Part shown: in pieces, positions 49,049 through 57,928 of the stretch
How positions within the stretch are numbered: position 1 is the stretch's first letter
How the letters are laid out: the number at the start of each line of letters is the position of its first letter
From: an uncultured Oscillospiraceae bacterium
Lineage (GTDB): Bacteria > Bacillota > Clostridia > Oscillospirales > Oscillospiraceae
NCBI GenBank assembly: GCA_900759385.1
Contig: CAAEUZ010000099.1
Span: forward strand, 26,741 to 90,740
DNA: 64,000 bases
Direction: 5' to 3'
The notes under the pieces: model-generated
Told to the model about the DNA's origin: nothing
Databases searched by the model: none
The model's input: only the letters and a program-made list of their open reading frames with translations
Program-made: the position numbers and the translations under genes

Positions 49049-49728
49049 TGTGCGGCCTCCATTCTGTAGCCTACGCCTCGCACCGTGCCTATCATCGCGC
49101 CCGCGTCGCCCAGCTTCTGCCTCAGCGTGCGGATGTGCACGTCAACCGTGCGCGTCTCGCCGTCGTAGTCCGTGCCCCAGACCTCGCTGAGCAGCCGGTC
49201 GCGGGTGAACACCACGCCCGGGCGCGCCATCATGGTGCGCAGCAGTTCAAATTCCTTGAGCGTGAGCGTGACGTTCTCGCCGTCCACGGTGACGGTGTGG
49301 CTCTCGGGGTCGAGCGTGAGGGGGCCGAGCGTAAGCCGGCCGGTGTCACGGGACGGGTCGCCGCCGCCGGAGCGGCGCAGCACCGCCCGCACGCGGGAGA
49401 CCATCTCCATCATGCCGAAGGGTTTGACCAGGTAGTCGTCCGCGCCGGAGTCCAGCCCGGTTATCTTGTCGTACTCCTCGCCGCGCGCCGTGGCCATTAT
49501 AACCGGCACTGAGCGCGTCACCGCGCTGAAGCGGATGCGCCGGAGTATTTCCAGCCCGTCCTCGCCGGGAAGCATCACGTCGAGTATGATGAGCTCCGGC
49601 ACGCGCTTTTTTATGGCGGCGAAGAGCTGCTCGCCGTTTTCCAGCCCCTCGGCCTCAAAGCCGGTGGAGCGCAGGGCGTAGACCTCAATGTCGCGGATGG
49701 CCGCGTCGTCCTCTACGCAGTATATCAT
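49045..49728 (-). CDS. phoB: Phosphate response regulator, PhoB/PhoP type
   Basis: 227 residues from the ATG preceded by GGGAGG. Receiver with CVEDDAAI, LIILDVMLPGEDG and the Lys in LVKPFG; C-terminal winged helix ending IGTVRGVGYRME. It follows phoU through a 78-bp gap with a hairpin. It likely binds the PHO box before pstS and so controls its own operon. Confidence 0.92.
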   Translation of the reverse strand: MIYCVEDDAAIRDIEVYALRSTGFEAEGLENGEQLFAAIKKRVPELIILDVMLPGEDGLEILRRIRFSAVTRSVPVIMATARGEEYDKITGLDSGADDYLVKPFGMMEMVSRVRAVLRRSGGGDPSRDTGRLTLGPLTLDPESHTVTVDGENVTLTLKEFELLRTMMARPGVVFTRDRLLSEVWGTDYDGETRTVDVHIRTLRQKLGDAGAMIGTVRGVGYRMEAAQ

Positions 49729-49754
49729 TTCATTTCCTCCCAATATTACGGCAG

Positions 49755-49796
49755 TGCGCAGCCGGCATATGGCGTTACCGCCCGCTGGCTGCGCAT
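49755..49796 (-). other. Hairpin between phoU and phoB
   Basis: TGCGCAGCC and GGCTGCGCA arms enclosing about 22 nt. No T tract, so it may be a processing site that lowers phoBR level relative to pst genes. Confidence 0.45.
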
Positions 49797-49806
49797 GGAT
49801 TTCCCG

Positions 49807-50460
49807 TTAAATAACCTCGCCGCCCTTGTATTGACCGGTCTCGGCGAACTCAACCCACTCGGCTATGTTGGTGGCGTGGTCGCCTATGCGTTCGAGGTAT
49901 TTGGCTATCATGAGCAGGTCGAGCGCGTATTCGCCACCGCCCTGGCTGGTGGCCAGGCGCTCTATGATGCCGGCCTTGATCCTGGTGAACAGGGCGTCGG
50001 CCTCGTCGTCGCGCCTGACGACTGCGGCTGCGGCGTCCTTGTCCTGGCGCACGAAGGCGTCAACGCTGTCCGTGACCATGCCGATGACGGTGCGGGCCAG
50101 GTCGCCGACGAGCCCGGCGTCCTCGGGGGCGAGGGAGCCCATGAATCCGGCTGTGTCCGAGATGTCGAGGGCCTGGTCGCCGATGCGCTCCATGTCGGTT
50201 ATCATCTTCAGCGCGGCGGAGATGAGGCGCAGGTCGCTGGCGACCGGCTGCTGCTGGAGCAGGAGCTTGAGGCAGATGGTCTCGATCTCGCGCTCCTTCT
50301 GGTCTATCTGATACTCCAGGTCCCGCACGCGCGCGCTCAGGCTGCGGTCGTTGTCCATCACGCTGCGCGCGGTGATTGCGATGGCCTCCTCGCAGAGGGC
50401 GCCCATGGCTATGAGCTCGTGGTTGAGCAGGGCAAGCTGCTCGTCGAATTTTATGCGCAT
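49807..50460 (-). CDS. phoU: PhoU, phosphate signalling regulator
   Basis: 217 residues, starting at MRIKFDEQLALLNHELIAMG. Two helical PhoU repeats, the second with MERIGDQALDISDT and YLERIGDHATNIAEW, each a metal-binding stretch. It connects the PstSCAB transporter to PhoR and keeps the regulon off at high phosphate. Starts 1 nt after pstB ends. Confidence 0.95.
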   Translation of the reverse strand: MRIKFDEQLALLNHELIAMGALCEEAIAITARSVMDNDRSLSARVRDLEYQIDQKEREIETICLKLLLQQQPVASDLRLISAALKMITDMERIGDQALDISDTAGFMGSLAPEDAGLVGDLARTVIGMVTDSVDAFVRQDKDAAAAVVRRDDEADALFTRIKAGIIERLATSQGGGEYALDLLMIAKYLERIGDHATNIAEWVEFAETGQYKGGEVI

Positions 50461-50461
50461 A

Positions 50462-51256
50462 TCAACCGAACCTCCCGGTGATGTAGTCCTCGGTGCGCTT
50501 CTCCTGCGGGTGCGAGAACACGCGCTCGGTGTCGCCGAACTCAACCAGCTCGCCGAGAAGGAAAAACGCGGTCTTGTCGGACACACGCACTGCCTGCTGC
50601 ATATTGTGTGTGACCATGATAACAGTATAACGGTTTTTCAGCTCCATGGCAAGGTCTTCTATCTTGCTGGTGGAGATGGGGTCGAGGGCGCTGGTGCTCT
50701 CGTCCATGAGCAGGATGTCCGGCTCCACGGCGAGGGCGCGGGCTATGCAGAGCCTCTGCTGCTGGCCGCCGGAGAGGCCGAGCGCGCTCTTGTTCAGGCG
50801 ATCCTTGACCTCGTCCCAGATGGCCGCGTCGCGCAGGGAGCGCTCAACGATGTCGTCCAGGCGGGCCTTGCCGCGGATACCGTGGGTGCGCGGGCCGTAG
50901 GCGATGTTGTCGTAGATGCTCATGGGGAAGGGGTTGGCCTTCTGGAACACCATGCCTATCTGCTTGCGCAGGCGGGTGACGTCCACGTCCTTGCCGTAGA
51001 TGTTCTCGCCGTTGTAGAGCACCTCGCCGTCTATCTTCACGCCCTCCACGAGGTCGTTCATGCGGTTGAGGGTCTTGAGAAAGGTGCTCTTGCCGCAGCC
51101 GGAGGGGCCGATGAGGGCGGTTATCTGGTTGGCGGGGATCTCAAAGCTGATGTCCTTGAGCGCGTGGTTCTCGCCGTAGTAGAGGTTGAGATGGCGGCTC
51201 TCTATTATCGTGCGCTCGCCTTCGGAGGCGGCGGTGTTGTAAACAGTCTCGCTCAT
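50462..51256 (-). CDS. pstB: PstB, phosphate ABC transporter ATPase
   Basis: 264 residues. Walker A IGPSGCGKSTFLKTLNRM, signature LSGGQQQRLCIARAL, Walker B ILLMDESTSALDPIS. Highly conserved. Second subunit pair with PstA/PstC. Confidence 0.96.
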   Translation of the reverse strand: MSETVYNTAASEGERTIIESRHLNLYYGENHALKDISFEIPANQITALIGPSGCGKSTFLKTLNRMNDLVEGVKIDGEVLYNGENIYGKDVDVTRLRKQIGMVFQKANPFPMSIYDNIAYGPRTHGIRGKARLDDIVERSLRDAAIWDEVKDRLNKSALGLSGGQQQRLCIARALAVEPDILLMDESTSALDPISTSKIEDLAMELKNRYTVIMVTHNMQQAVRVSDKTAFFLLGELVEFGDTERVFSHPQEKRTEDYITGRFG

Positions 51257-51272
51257 ATATACTCTCCTGCTC

Positions 51273-52172
51273 TCAGTTTTTCTTGAGTTTCTTGCCGGCC
51301 AGCTTGGCGGCGACGTTGATTACCAGCGCGATCACCAGAAGCACGACGGCCACGGCAAAGGCGCTGCTGAAGTCCGCGCGCTCCTTGGCGTAGTTGTAGA
51401 GCGCCACGGTGAGGGTGGAGCCGGCGGCTCCGAAGAAGTTGGAGAAGAACTCTCCGATGGAATCTCCGCCGAACTGCGCCATGCGCATGCCCATGCCGGC
51501 GGTGAACATCAGTATGGCGCTCTCGCCGACGATACGGCCGACGGCCAGGATGCAGCCGGTGACGATGCCGTCGATGCTGCTGGGCAGGACGACGGTGCGG
51601 ATCATGTGCCACTTGCCGCTGCCGAGGGCGAGGGAGCCCTCGCGGTAGCTCTGCGGCACGGTCTTGAGACTCTCCTGAGTGGTGCGGATGATGGTGGGCA
51701 GGGTCATCATGACCAGGCTGAGCGCGCCGGCTATCAGACTGGTGCCGAGGCCGAAGGCCTGGCAGAACACCATCATGCCGACGAGGGCGAAGATGATGCT
51801 GGGCATACCGGACAGCGTCTCGGTGGCGAACTCTATTATGCTCACGAGCTTCTTGTTGGTGGCGTACTCGGTCAGGTAGATGGCGCTGCCGACGCCGAGG
51901 GGCAGGACGATTATAAGCGTGGCGATGATGACGTAGACCATATTGACGATGGAGGGGAGTATGCCCTCGATGTCGTTTATTACGCTCTCCTCGCTGGTGA
52001 GGAATTCCCAGCTCAGGTTGGGTATGCCGCGGTAGAGTATGTACCCGATAAGGAACAGCAGCAGCGCGCAGATGATAACGGCGCTGACGTAGAGCAGCAC
52101 GCGCATCGTGCCGTTCCAGGCGCGGCGCCTGGAGGATATGGGCTCGGTTATAGATACGCGGGGTTCATTCAT
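51273..52172 (-). CDS. pstA: PstA, phosphate ABC transporter permease
   Basis: 299 residues from MNEPRVSITEPISSRR, six helices. Binding-protein-dependent permease loop EGSLALGSGKWHMIRTVVLP. Start 1 nt after pstC stop; a longer frame inside pstC is out of context. Confidence 0.95.
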   Translation of the reverse strand: MNEPRVSITEPISSRRRAWNGTMRVLLYVSAVIICALLLFLIGYILYRGIPNLSWEFLTSEESVINDIEGILPSIVNMVYVIIATLIIVLPLGVGSAIYLTEYATNKKLVSIIEFATETLSGMPSIIFALVGMMVFCQAFGLGTSLIAGALSLVMMTLPTIIRTTQESLKTVPQSYREGSLALGSGKWHMIRTVVLPSSIDGIVTGCILAVGRIVGESAILMFTAGMGMRMAQFGGDSIGEFFSNFFGAAGSTLTVALYNYAKERADFSSAFAVAVVLLVIALVINVAAKLAGKKLKKN

Positions 52173-52173
52173 A

Positions 52174-53178
52174 TCAGTTGCCCTCCTTGTTGCGCTTGAG
52201 GAAGAGGTTGAGTGCGGCGTTGATAAGCATGATGAACACGAAGAGCACAAGGCCGATGGAGAACAGGGCCTGGCGGTGCAGGTCTCCGGCGTAGCCCATC
52301 TCGCCCGCGATGGCGGTGGTGAGGAACTTGACGCTGCTCAGCAGGCTGGGCATGTTCGCCACGTTGCCGGCGACCATCAGTATGGCCATGGCCTCGCCTA
52401 TCGCGCGGCCGACGCCGAGGACGACGGCGGCGGCGATGCCGCTCTTGGCGGCGGGGGCGCTGACGCGGAAGTAGGTCTCGAGCTCGGTCGCGCCGAGGGC
52501 CAGGGAGGCCTCCTCGTACTCGCGCGGTACGGCGTTGAGCGCGGTCTCGCTCACGGAGATGATGCTGGGCAGTATCATGATGGCCAGCACGATGATGGCG
52601 GCCAGCAGGCTGTCGCCGGCGGCGATGTTGAAGATGTTGCGGATGGCGGGAAGCAGCACCATCATGCCGACCAGGCCGTAGACGACGCTGGGGATGCCGG
52701 CGAGGAGGTCGACGACCTCGCGGATGACGGAGGCCACCTTGCGGTTTGCCACCTTGGAGAGATAGACGGCCATGAGGAAGCCTATGGGCACGCCGATGAT
52801 TATCGCGCCGCAGGTGCCGTAGATGCTGGTGAGTATCATGGGCAGGATGCCGAAGAGGGCTCCGGTGGTGTTGTTGGCGGGATCCCAGGTGTCTCCGGTG
52901 AGGAAGTTCCAGAGCCCGACCTCGCGGATGGCGGGTATGCCGGAGACGATAAGATAGACGGATATTACGAGAACGAAGGCGATGGCGACAAGGCCGCAGA
53001 TGAGGAAGATGGCCTTCATGACGTGTTCCATCACGTCCTTGATGCCTCTCCTGGAGTCGATACGCTCTGCGGTTTCTTCCACCGCGAACGCCCCGGTGGC
53101 GGCGGTGTCCAGATTCTCTCTCTTGGACTTGGTCTTCACTGCGCCGTTATCTCCTTTCGGTGTGATTGTTTCGTTCAT
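52174..53178 (-). CDS. pstC: PstC, phosphate ABC transporter permease
   Basis: 334 residues from the ATG behind AAAGGGG. A charged 70-residue N-terminus precedes six helices; the inner-loop motif EEASLALGATELETYFRVSAP is present. With PstA it forms the channel. Confidence 0.95.
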   Translation of the reverse strand: MNETITPKGDNGAVKTKSKRENLDTAATGAFAVEETAERIDSRRGIKDVMEHVMKAIFLICGLVAIAFVLVISVYLIVSGIPAIREVGLWNFLTGDTWDPANNTTGALFGILPMILTSIYGTCGAIIIGVPIGFLMAVYLSKVANRKVASVIREVVDLLAGIPSVVYGLVGMMVLLPAIRNIFNIAAGDSLLAAIIVLAIMILPSIISVSETALNAVPREYEEASLALGATELETYFRVSAPAAKSGIAAAVVLGVGRAIGEAMAILMVAGNVANMPSLLSSVKFLTTAIAGEMGYAGDLHRQALFSIGLVLFVFIMLINAALNLFLKRNKEGN

Positions 53179-53293
53179 GCTTTCCCCTTTCCGGGGTGCA
53201 TCTGACAAAAGCGCAGGCGTACTGTGTTTACGCGCTTGTCAGGTACACCCCACTGCTTTTTGCGTGGGCGCTGCCGCCCTTAAACCGGCAAAG

Positions 53294-53316
53294 TGGCCCC
53301 CAGGGTGTGGGGGCCA
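53294..53316 (-). terminator. Attenuator-like hairpin between pstS and pstC
   Basis: Perfect 9-bp stem TGGCCCCCA / TGGGGGCCA with 5-nt loop and only a weak T tract. In many phosphate operons such a hairpin keeps binding-protein mRNA in excess; inferred here. Confidence 0.6.
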
Positions 53317-53340
53317 TTGCCATTAAGGTTTGTGTATAAC

Positions 53341-54222
53341 TCAGGCGTTCGCAGACACGGCGCCGGCGGCGGCGATGATGTCGGCGACCTCAGCGCTCAT
53401 GGCGTAGTCCAGGAAGGCCTGGGCCTCGGCGCTCAGCTCGGTGCCCTCGACGGTCACGATGACGAAGGGGCGCTGAATCTCGTAGGTGCCGTCAAGGACG
53501 GTAGCCTCGCTCGGGGCAACGCCGTTGACATTCACGGCGGTGACGGTCTCGTCGACAGCGGAGAGGCTGGCGTAGCCGATGGCGTTGGGGTTGGAGGCGA
53601 CATTGCCGATGACGTCGCCGGTGGAGCTGTACTCGTTGGTGTAGACGCAGGCGTCCTCAACACCGACTATCTCCTCGAAGGCGCTGCGGGTGCCGGAGCC
53701 GTTCTCGCGGCCGAACACGGCTATCTCAGCGTCGGCGCCGCCCAGCTCGCTCCAGTTGGTGATTTCGCCGGTGAAGATCTGGGCGATCTGCTCGGTGGTG
53801 AGGTCGGTCACGGTGTTCTCGGGGTTGACAACAACGGCGACACCGTCGAGGGCGATGATGTTCTCAACAGCGCCCTGGCTCTTCTCGTCGTCGGTCAGAG
53901 CACGGCTGCTCAGGCCGAGGTCGCAGGTGCCGTCCAGCACGCCGGTGATGCCGGCGCCGGAGCCGCTGCCGGTGTAGTTGATGGTGACGTCCGGGTTGGC
54001 CTCATTGAAGCCCTCGGTCAGAGCGGCGATGACGTCGCCCATGGAGGTGGAGCCGTTAACGTTGACGTTGCCGGAGAGCTCGGCAGCAGCGGGCTCGGTA
54101 GCAGCGGGCTCGGTAGTGTCGGCAGTGGGGGCGGTGGTGGGAGTGCTGTCGTTGGTGCCGCAGGCGGCCAGGATGCCGATGCAGAGCACGAGGGAGAGCA
54201 CGATGGCGAAAGTCTTTTTCAT
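53341..54222 (-). CDS. pstS: PstS, phosphate-binding lipoprotein
   Basis: 293 residues. Signal peptide with lipobox ILAACG (Cys near 20), a Thr/Ala/Pro linker, then the PBP fold with NGSTSMGDVI, YTGSGSGAGI and RENGSGTRSAFEE, the phosphate-binding loops. GAAGGAG precedes at slightly long spacing. First gene of the operon, behind a PHO box. Confidence 0.95.
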   Translation of the reverse strand: MKKTFAIVLSLVLCIGILAACGTNDSTPTTAPTADTTEPAATEPAAAELSGNVNVNGSTSMGDVIAALTEGFNEANPDVTINYTGSGSGAGITGVLDGTCDLGLSSRALTDDEKSQGAVENIIALDGVAVVVNPENTVTDLTTEQIAQIFTGEITNWSELGGADAEIAVFGRENGSGTRSAFEEIVGVEDACVYTNEYSSTGDVIGNVASNPNAIGYASLSAVDETVTAVNVNGVAPSEATVLDGTYEIQRPFVIVTVEGTELSAEAQAFLDYAMSAEVADIIAAAGAVSANA

Positions 54223-54324
54223 CTTTCCATTTTCTCCTTCAAAAGAAATTCTTCGTTCCTGTGTAAGAAACGTGTTCATATGTGGGGCCAGCTCTCGCTG
54301 ACATCCTATAAACTAATGGCGAAG

Positions 54325-54364
54325 TGTAAAATGGAAAAGCTGCACTGTGTTAAATCTGTGTAAA
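54325..54364 (-). promoter_or_regulatory. PHO box in front of pstS
   Basis: Minus strand direct repeats TTTACA-N5-TTAACA (54359-54364 and 54348-54353), then a weaker CAGCTT and TTTTACA (54325-54331) in 11-bp phase. This matches the known PhoP/PhoB site of Gram-positive bacteria, TT(A/T/C)ACA repeated with 5-bp spacing. TATAGG near 54308 may be the -10. Confidence 0.75.
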
Positions 54365-54402
54365 ATTGAACTGAATAAGGCGCATTTGCGCGAAAAAACT
54401 GC

Positions 54403-54432
54403 AAAAAGCGCGGGGAATATCATTCCCGCGCT
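54403..54432 (-). terminator. Second terminator downstream of the phosphodiester glycosidase gene
   Basis: GCGCGGGAAT, loop, ATTCCCCGCGC on the minus strand, then TTTTTGCAG. Confidence 0.7.
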
Positions 54433-54465
54433 CGGTTTTGATTTAAAGAGCAAACGTGAAGGCGG

Positions 54466-54503
54466 ACAAAAAGCAGGGCGCGGGACTGTGCCCGCGCCCT
54501 GTT
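54466..54503 (-). terminator. First terminator after the phosphodiester glycosidase gene
   Basis: CAGGGCGCGGG and CCCGCGCCCTG arms with a 6-nt loop, then CTTTTTGTCC on the minus strand. Confidence 0.8.
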
Positions 54504-54511
54504 GTGCGCTT

Positions 54512-55798
54512 TTATTTGCTTCGCCCGCCCTTGTAGACAAAGGCGTTTGGGAGCGTCCTGCCCTCCGGCAGCGCCGTGTTGGAGCAGCGCGTCACGTACT
54601 CCCCGTCGTACCAGAGTATGGCGCTGGTGCCGCCGTCCAGGTTCATGGCCTGCATACAGTTGTGGCGCTCGAGTATCACCCCGCACTCATTCACGCTTAT
54701 GCCGAGGGAGTCCAGCAGCCGCCCCTCTATGACCAGCATGAGTATCTCGCCTTTGTCCGACTGGCCGATTACCGCGCGGGGGTTGAGGCTGTCCCAGCCC
54801 CAGGTGTTCAGCCGCACGCCGTCCACGATAATGGCCGGAGTGAACTCAACTGCGTCCGTTGTATCCGGGTCTACCGGGGACGAAGCGTCGACAATATAGA
54901 AATAGTTGTCCTCGCGCAGCTCGATGCGCTTGTAGCTCCAGCCGAGGTGGTCTCCCTGGCCCACGCCGTCGCTCATCGCGTATCCGTTGAGCGTGCCGCC
55001 GTTGCTCACGCCGCCGTCGTCGATAAAGGCGCTGCCGGTCATGGCCAGCACCCCGCCGTTGGCCTCGGCAATTTGCCCCGCGGTCTGGCCCGTATCGCCG
55101 AGATATGCCGAATTCTGCACCGAAAGCCGGCTGGAATCCTTCGCCACGGCCAAAACGCCGCGGTAGCCGGTGCCGGAGACGCGGACCAGCAGGATTTGAT
55201 TGGGCACATCGATAGCAAGCACCTGCTCGCCCATGGCCGTCCGGATGGAAGTTCCGTCATCGTCCAGGCCGGCTTCGTTTATATAGAGGTTCTCCCATCC
55301 GTCCTCCAGAGCCTCCGGGTGTTCGCTGAGGTAGTCCTCCATGGAGCCGCGGTCCAGCTCCCAGAACAGTTCATAGAAGCCATCCTCGGAGAGGCCGTCA
55401 TTTTCAGATGTGCCGTTATCTCCGGAGGGCGCGGGCGTGGCGTCTGGCCTGTCGGCCCAGTCGTCGGATGAGTTGTGCTGCGTCTGCTCCTGCATGGCGC
55501 CATTTCTGGCCGCCATAGCCTCGTCGATAACGCTCTGCGGCAGGAAAGCCGTGGCCAGCCACTGATGATTCATGGTGTCCATGGCCGTCTGGATGTAGAT
55601 TGTGCGCCACTTGGCGATGAAAGGTATGTCAGAAAACGCAAAGAGGCAGTACAGCGCGGCCAGAGCCGCCAGGACGACGGAGACGGCGATCAGTGCGCGC
55701 CGGCCGCGCCCGTGCCTGCGGGGCCTGTTTGGTTTGCGGGGCTCACGGGCCGCAACATGAGCCGCGCTTGTATTTCCGAATAGTTTTATTTTGCTCAC
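54512..55798 (-). CDS. Phosphodiester glycosidase (NAGPA) domain protein, membrane-anchored
   Basis: 428 residues from a GTG after AGGAG. Arg/Pro-rich cytoplasmic start, one helix (ALIAVSVVLAALAALYCLFA), a 150-residue acidic linker and a NAGPA-type domain from about 180. Signs: VLAMTGSAFIDDGGVSNGG, NPRAVIGQSDKGEILMLVIE and AMNLDGGTSAILWYDGE. Members cleave GlcNAc-1-phosphodiesters or bind wall polymers, so a role in teichoic acid or sugar-phosphate turnover is plausible. Its promoter carries a strong inverted repeat. Confidence 0.8.
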   Translation of the reverse strand: MSKIKLFGNTSAAHVAAREPRKPNRPRRHGRGRRALIAVSVVLAALAALYCLFAFSDIPFIAKWRTIYIQTAMDTMNHQWLATAFLPQSVIDEAMAARNGAMQEQTQHNSSDDWADRPDATPAPSGDNGTSENDGLSEDGFYELFWELDRGSMEDYLSEHPEALEDGWENLYINEAGLDDDGTSIRTAMGEQVLAIDVPNQILLVRVSGTGYRGVLAVAKDSSRLSVQNSAYLGDTGQTAGQIAEANGGVLAMTGSAFIDDGGVSNGGTLNGYAMSDGVGQGDHLGWSYKRIELREDNYFYIVDASSPVDPDTTDAVEFTPAIIVDGVRLNTWGWDSLNPRAVIGQSDKGEILMLVIEGRLLDSLGISVNECGVILERHNCMQAMNLDGGTSAILWYDGEYVTRCSNTALPEGRTLPNAFVYKGGRSK

Positions 55799-55861
55799 GG
55801 CACTGCTCCTAATTCAAAGCACGTGGAAGTCGGCCGGGAGAAGGCCCCGGCCGGTCTGCCT

Positions 55862-55912
55862 ATGATACCACCACATGTCAGGGCTGTAAACAGGATTGGG
55901 AATTTGTTTACA
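55862..55912 (-). promoter_or_regulatory. Promoter and inverted repeat of the phosphodiester glycosidase gene
   Basis: Minus strand -35 TTTACA (55885-55890), 17-bp spacer, -10 TATCAT (55862-55867). TGTAAACA (55885-55892) and TGTTTACA (55905-55912) form a perfect inverted repeat with 12-bp spacing that overlaps the -35. Confidence 0.6.
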
Positions 55913-55951
55913 AAAAAATAAACCGGGCGGCCCCCAACGGGGTCACCCGGT
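55913..55951 (-). terminator. Terminator after upp
   Basis: Minus strand ACCGGGTGACCCC, loop, GGGGCCGCCCGGT (minor mismatch), then TTATTTTTTTG. Confidence 0.8.
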
Positions 55952-55966
55952 AAGACGGTTCACGTC

Positions 55967-56596
55967 TTATTTAGTTCCAAATATGCGGTCGCCGGCGTCG
56001 CCGAGGCCGGGGACGATATAGCCGTGCTCGTTGAGGTGGTCGTCGAGGGCCGCGAGGTAGATGTCCACGTCGGGGTGGTCGGCCTGCATGCGCTCAACGC
56101 CCTCGGGCGCGCCGATTATGCTCATGAGCTTGATGTGCTTCACGCCGGCCTCCTTGAGGAAGTGGGCCGCGGCGCTGGCGCTGCCGCCGGTGGCGAGCAT
56201 GGGATCGACGATGATGGCGTCGCGCTCGGCGATGTCGGGCGGCATCTTGAAGTAGTACTTCACCGGCTCAAGCGTGTCCGGGTCGCGGAAGAGGCCCACG
56301 TGGCCGACCTTGACGTTAGGCATCAGGGTGACCATGCCGTCCACCATGCCGAGGCCGGCGCGGAGAATAGGCACTACCGCGAGCTTCTTGCCCGCTATCT
56401 GGCGGCACTTGGCCACGGCCACGGGGGTCTCGACATCGACCTCCTCCAGGGGCAGGTCGCGCGTGGCCTCATAGCACATCAGCATGGCGATTTCGCCCAC
56501 CAGTTCGCGGAATACCTTGACGCCCGTATCCTTGTCACGCAGCACGCTCAGCTTGTGCTGTATGAGCGGGTGATCAAACACATGAAGATTACTCAT
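55967..56596 (-). CDS. upp: Uracil phosphoribosyltransferase
   Basis: 209 residues. PRPP-binding loop DPMLATGGSASAAAHFLK, plus RAGLGMVDGM and the C-terminal PGLGDAGDRIFGTK. Converts uracil and PRPP to UMP. GGAGAGG precedes. Stands alone behind tsaB. Confidence 0.95.
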   Translation of the reverse strand: MSNLHVFDHPLIQHKLSVLRDKDTGVKVFRELVGEIAMLMCYEATRDLPLEEVDVETPVAVAKCRQIAGKKLAVVPILRAGLGMVDGMVTLMPNVKVGHVGLFRDPDTLEPVKYYFKMPPDIAERDAIIVDPMLATGGSASAAAHFLKEAGVKHIKLMSIIGAPEGVERMQADHPDVDIYLAALDDHLNEHGYIVPGLGDAGDRIFGTK

Positions 56597-56671
56597 TTTA
56601 CCCTCTCCTTGTTGTTTATATAATGCAAAATGGCTTTATGGTTTCGCGGGATTTGCGCGGGCAGCCATGCC

Positions 56672-57367
56672 TCAGCGGGACATCCTCGCCTGCCGTTCGC
56701 GCTCGGCCTGCGAGAGGCGCAGATACACGGGCAGCAGCGCTCCGGCATCCTCCGCCGGCTTGTCCAGCGCCGCCATGCAGACGCCCCAGGCGTTCTGGTG
56801 CAGGGCGGGCCCAGCGGCCAGAACGGACTTCATGGCCCGGTCGCCGAGGTATTCGTGCACGAGCGCCGCGCCGTCGCCGGTCAGGAACGGCGTCTCCGGA
56901 CGCCGGGCGAGGTCGGCGCACAGCTCCTCCAGGGAGACCGCGCGGTCGGGAACAAGCCGCTCCGGTTTTCCGTCCTTTATTGCAAACAGCGCGTTGTACA
57001 CCTGGCTGCGCCGCGCGTCCATGCAGCAGCAGACCAGCGTGCCCTCTCCGCGGTTCACACCGTTCCAGGCCATGGCCTCCAGGGTGGAGACGCCGACAGC
57101 CGGCTTTTCCAGCGCCCAGCACAGGCCCTTGACCGCCGCCACGCCGATGCGCACGCCGGTGAAGGAGCCGGGGCCGCGCGCGACCGCCACGGCGTCCAGG
57201 GCGGACTTGTCCGTGCCGGTGGAGGCGAGCAGGTTCTCGACCATGGGCAGCAGCGTCGCGCTGTGTGTGAGGCCGGAGCACTGGAAATACTGCCCGGTCA
57301 GTACGCCGTCGTTCAGCAGCGCCGCGCTCGCGGCCTTGGCCGTGGATTCTATGCCCAGTATCAGCAT
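56672..57367 (-). CDS. tsaB: tRNA threonylcarbamoyladenosine biosynthesis protein TsaB
   Basis: 231 residues. ASKHA start LILGIESTAKAASAALLNDG and RGPGSFTGVRIGVAAVKGL. It is the inactive partner of TsaD in t6A37 synthesis; tsaD is not in the window. Overlaps tsaE by 7 nt. Confidence 0.93.
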   Translation of the reverse strand: MLILGIESTAKAASAALLNDGVLTGQYFQCSGLTHSATLLPMVENLLASTGTDKSALDAVAVARGPGSFTGVRIGVAAVKGLCWALEKPAVGVSTLEAMAWNGVNRGEGTLVCCCMDARRSQVYNALFAIKDGKPERLVPDRAVSLEELCADLARRPETPFLTGDGAALVHEYLGDRAMKSVLAAGPALHQNAWGVCMAALDKPAEDAGALLPVYLRLSQAERERQARMSR

Positions 57368-57786
57368 TTGTCCGCGCCTCCTTCAATCGTGATGCGCCGG
57401 TCCGTGTCCGAGAGCTTTTCAAAGCGGACGGTAATCTCGTCGCCCGTAAAGGCGTCCGCCACGTTCTCGCTCCACTCCACGGCGCAGACCGCGCCGCGGC
57501 TGAGATAGTCGTCCCAGCCGATGTCCCAGAGCTCGTCCGCGCTGCCCAGACGGTACATGTCGAAGTGCAGCAGCGTGCGCGCGCCGAGGTATTCGTTTAC
57601 TATGGTGAACGTCGGGCTGTTCACGCGGCAGTCAAGGCCCATGCCCTGCGCCATGCCGCGCACAAAGGCGGTCTTGCCGGCGCCCAGCTCGCCGTACATG
57701 GCGACGACCGTACCGTCGGGGATACCGGCGGCAAAGGCGGCGCCCGCCTCCTCGGTCTCACGCTCCGAATGAGTAATAATTTCCAT
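57361..57786 (-). CDS. tsaE: tRNA threonylcarbamoyladenosine biosynthesis ATPase TsaE
   Basis: 141 residues from MEIITHSERETEEAG, behind CGGAGG. Walker A GELGAGKTAFVRGMA, then VNSPTFTIVNEY and HFDMYRL. ATPase cycling the TsaBD complex. Reads as an operon with tsaB. Confidence 0.93.
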   Translation of the reverse strand: MEIITHSERETEEAGAAFAAGIPDGTVVAMYGELGAGKTAFVRGMAQGMGLDCRVNSPTFTIVNEYLGARTLLHFDMYRLGSADELWDIGWDDYLSRGAVCAVEWSENVADAFTGDEITVRFEKLSDTDRRITIEGGADKC

Positions 57787-57816
57787 ATACAACCTCCGGG
57801 GACTTGCCCCGGCGCT

Positions 57817-57845
57817 ATTATACACCAAGCCGGACGTTGCGTAAA
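57817..57845 (-). promoter_or_regulatory. Promoter of tsaE-tsaB
   Basis: Minus strand -35 TTTACG (57840-57845), 17-bp spacer, -10 TATAAT (57817-57822). Its -35 overlaps the -35 of the divergent rodA promoter. Confidence 0.65.
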
Positions 57846-57865
57846 GGCAAAAGTCGTGGTATAAT
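57837..57865 (+). promoter_or_regulatory. Promoter of rodA
   Basis: -35 TTGCGT (57837-57842), 17-bp spacer, -10 TATAAT (57860-57865); start of transcription about 57872. Confidence 0.7.
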
Positions 57866-57928
57866 ATTTTGATTTTATGCCGCCCCGGCCGGAGGGCGGA
57901 CTACCCGAGCAAAGCGAGGTGGCAGGTT

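Noticed and set aside
47459..49069. A 536-codon plus-strand frame across phoR
   Set aside because: Same GC-driven antisense effect; phoR on the other strand has complete kinase motifs.
53179..53290. Possible small gene between pstS and pstC
   Set aside because: Open frames there run into pstC's own start region without independent coding signs; the gap fits a leader with a hairpin.
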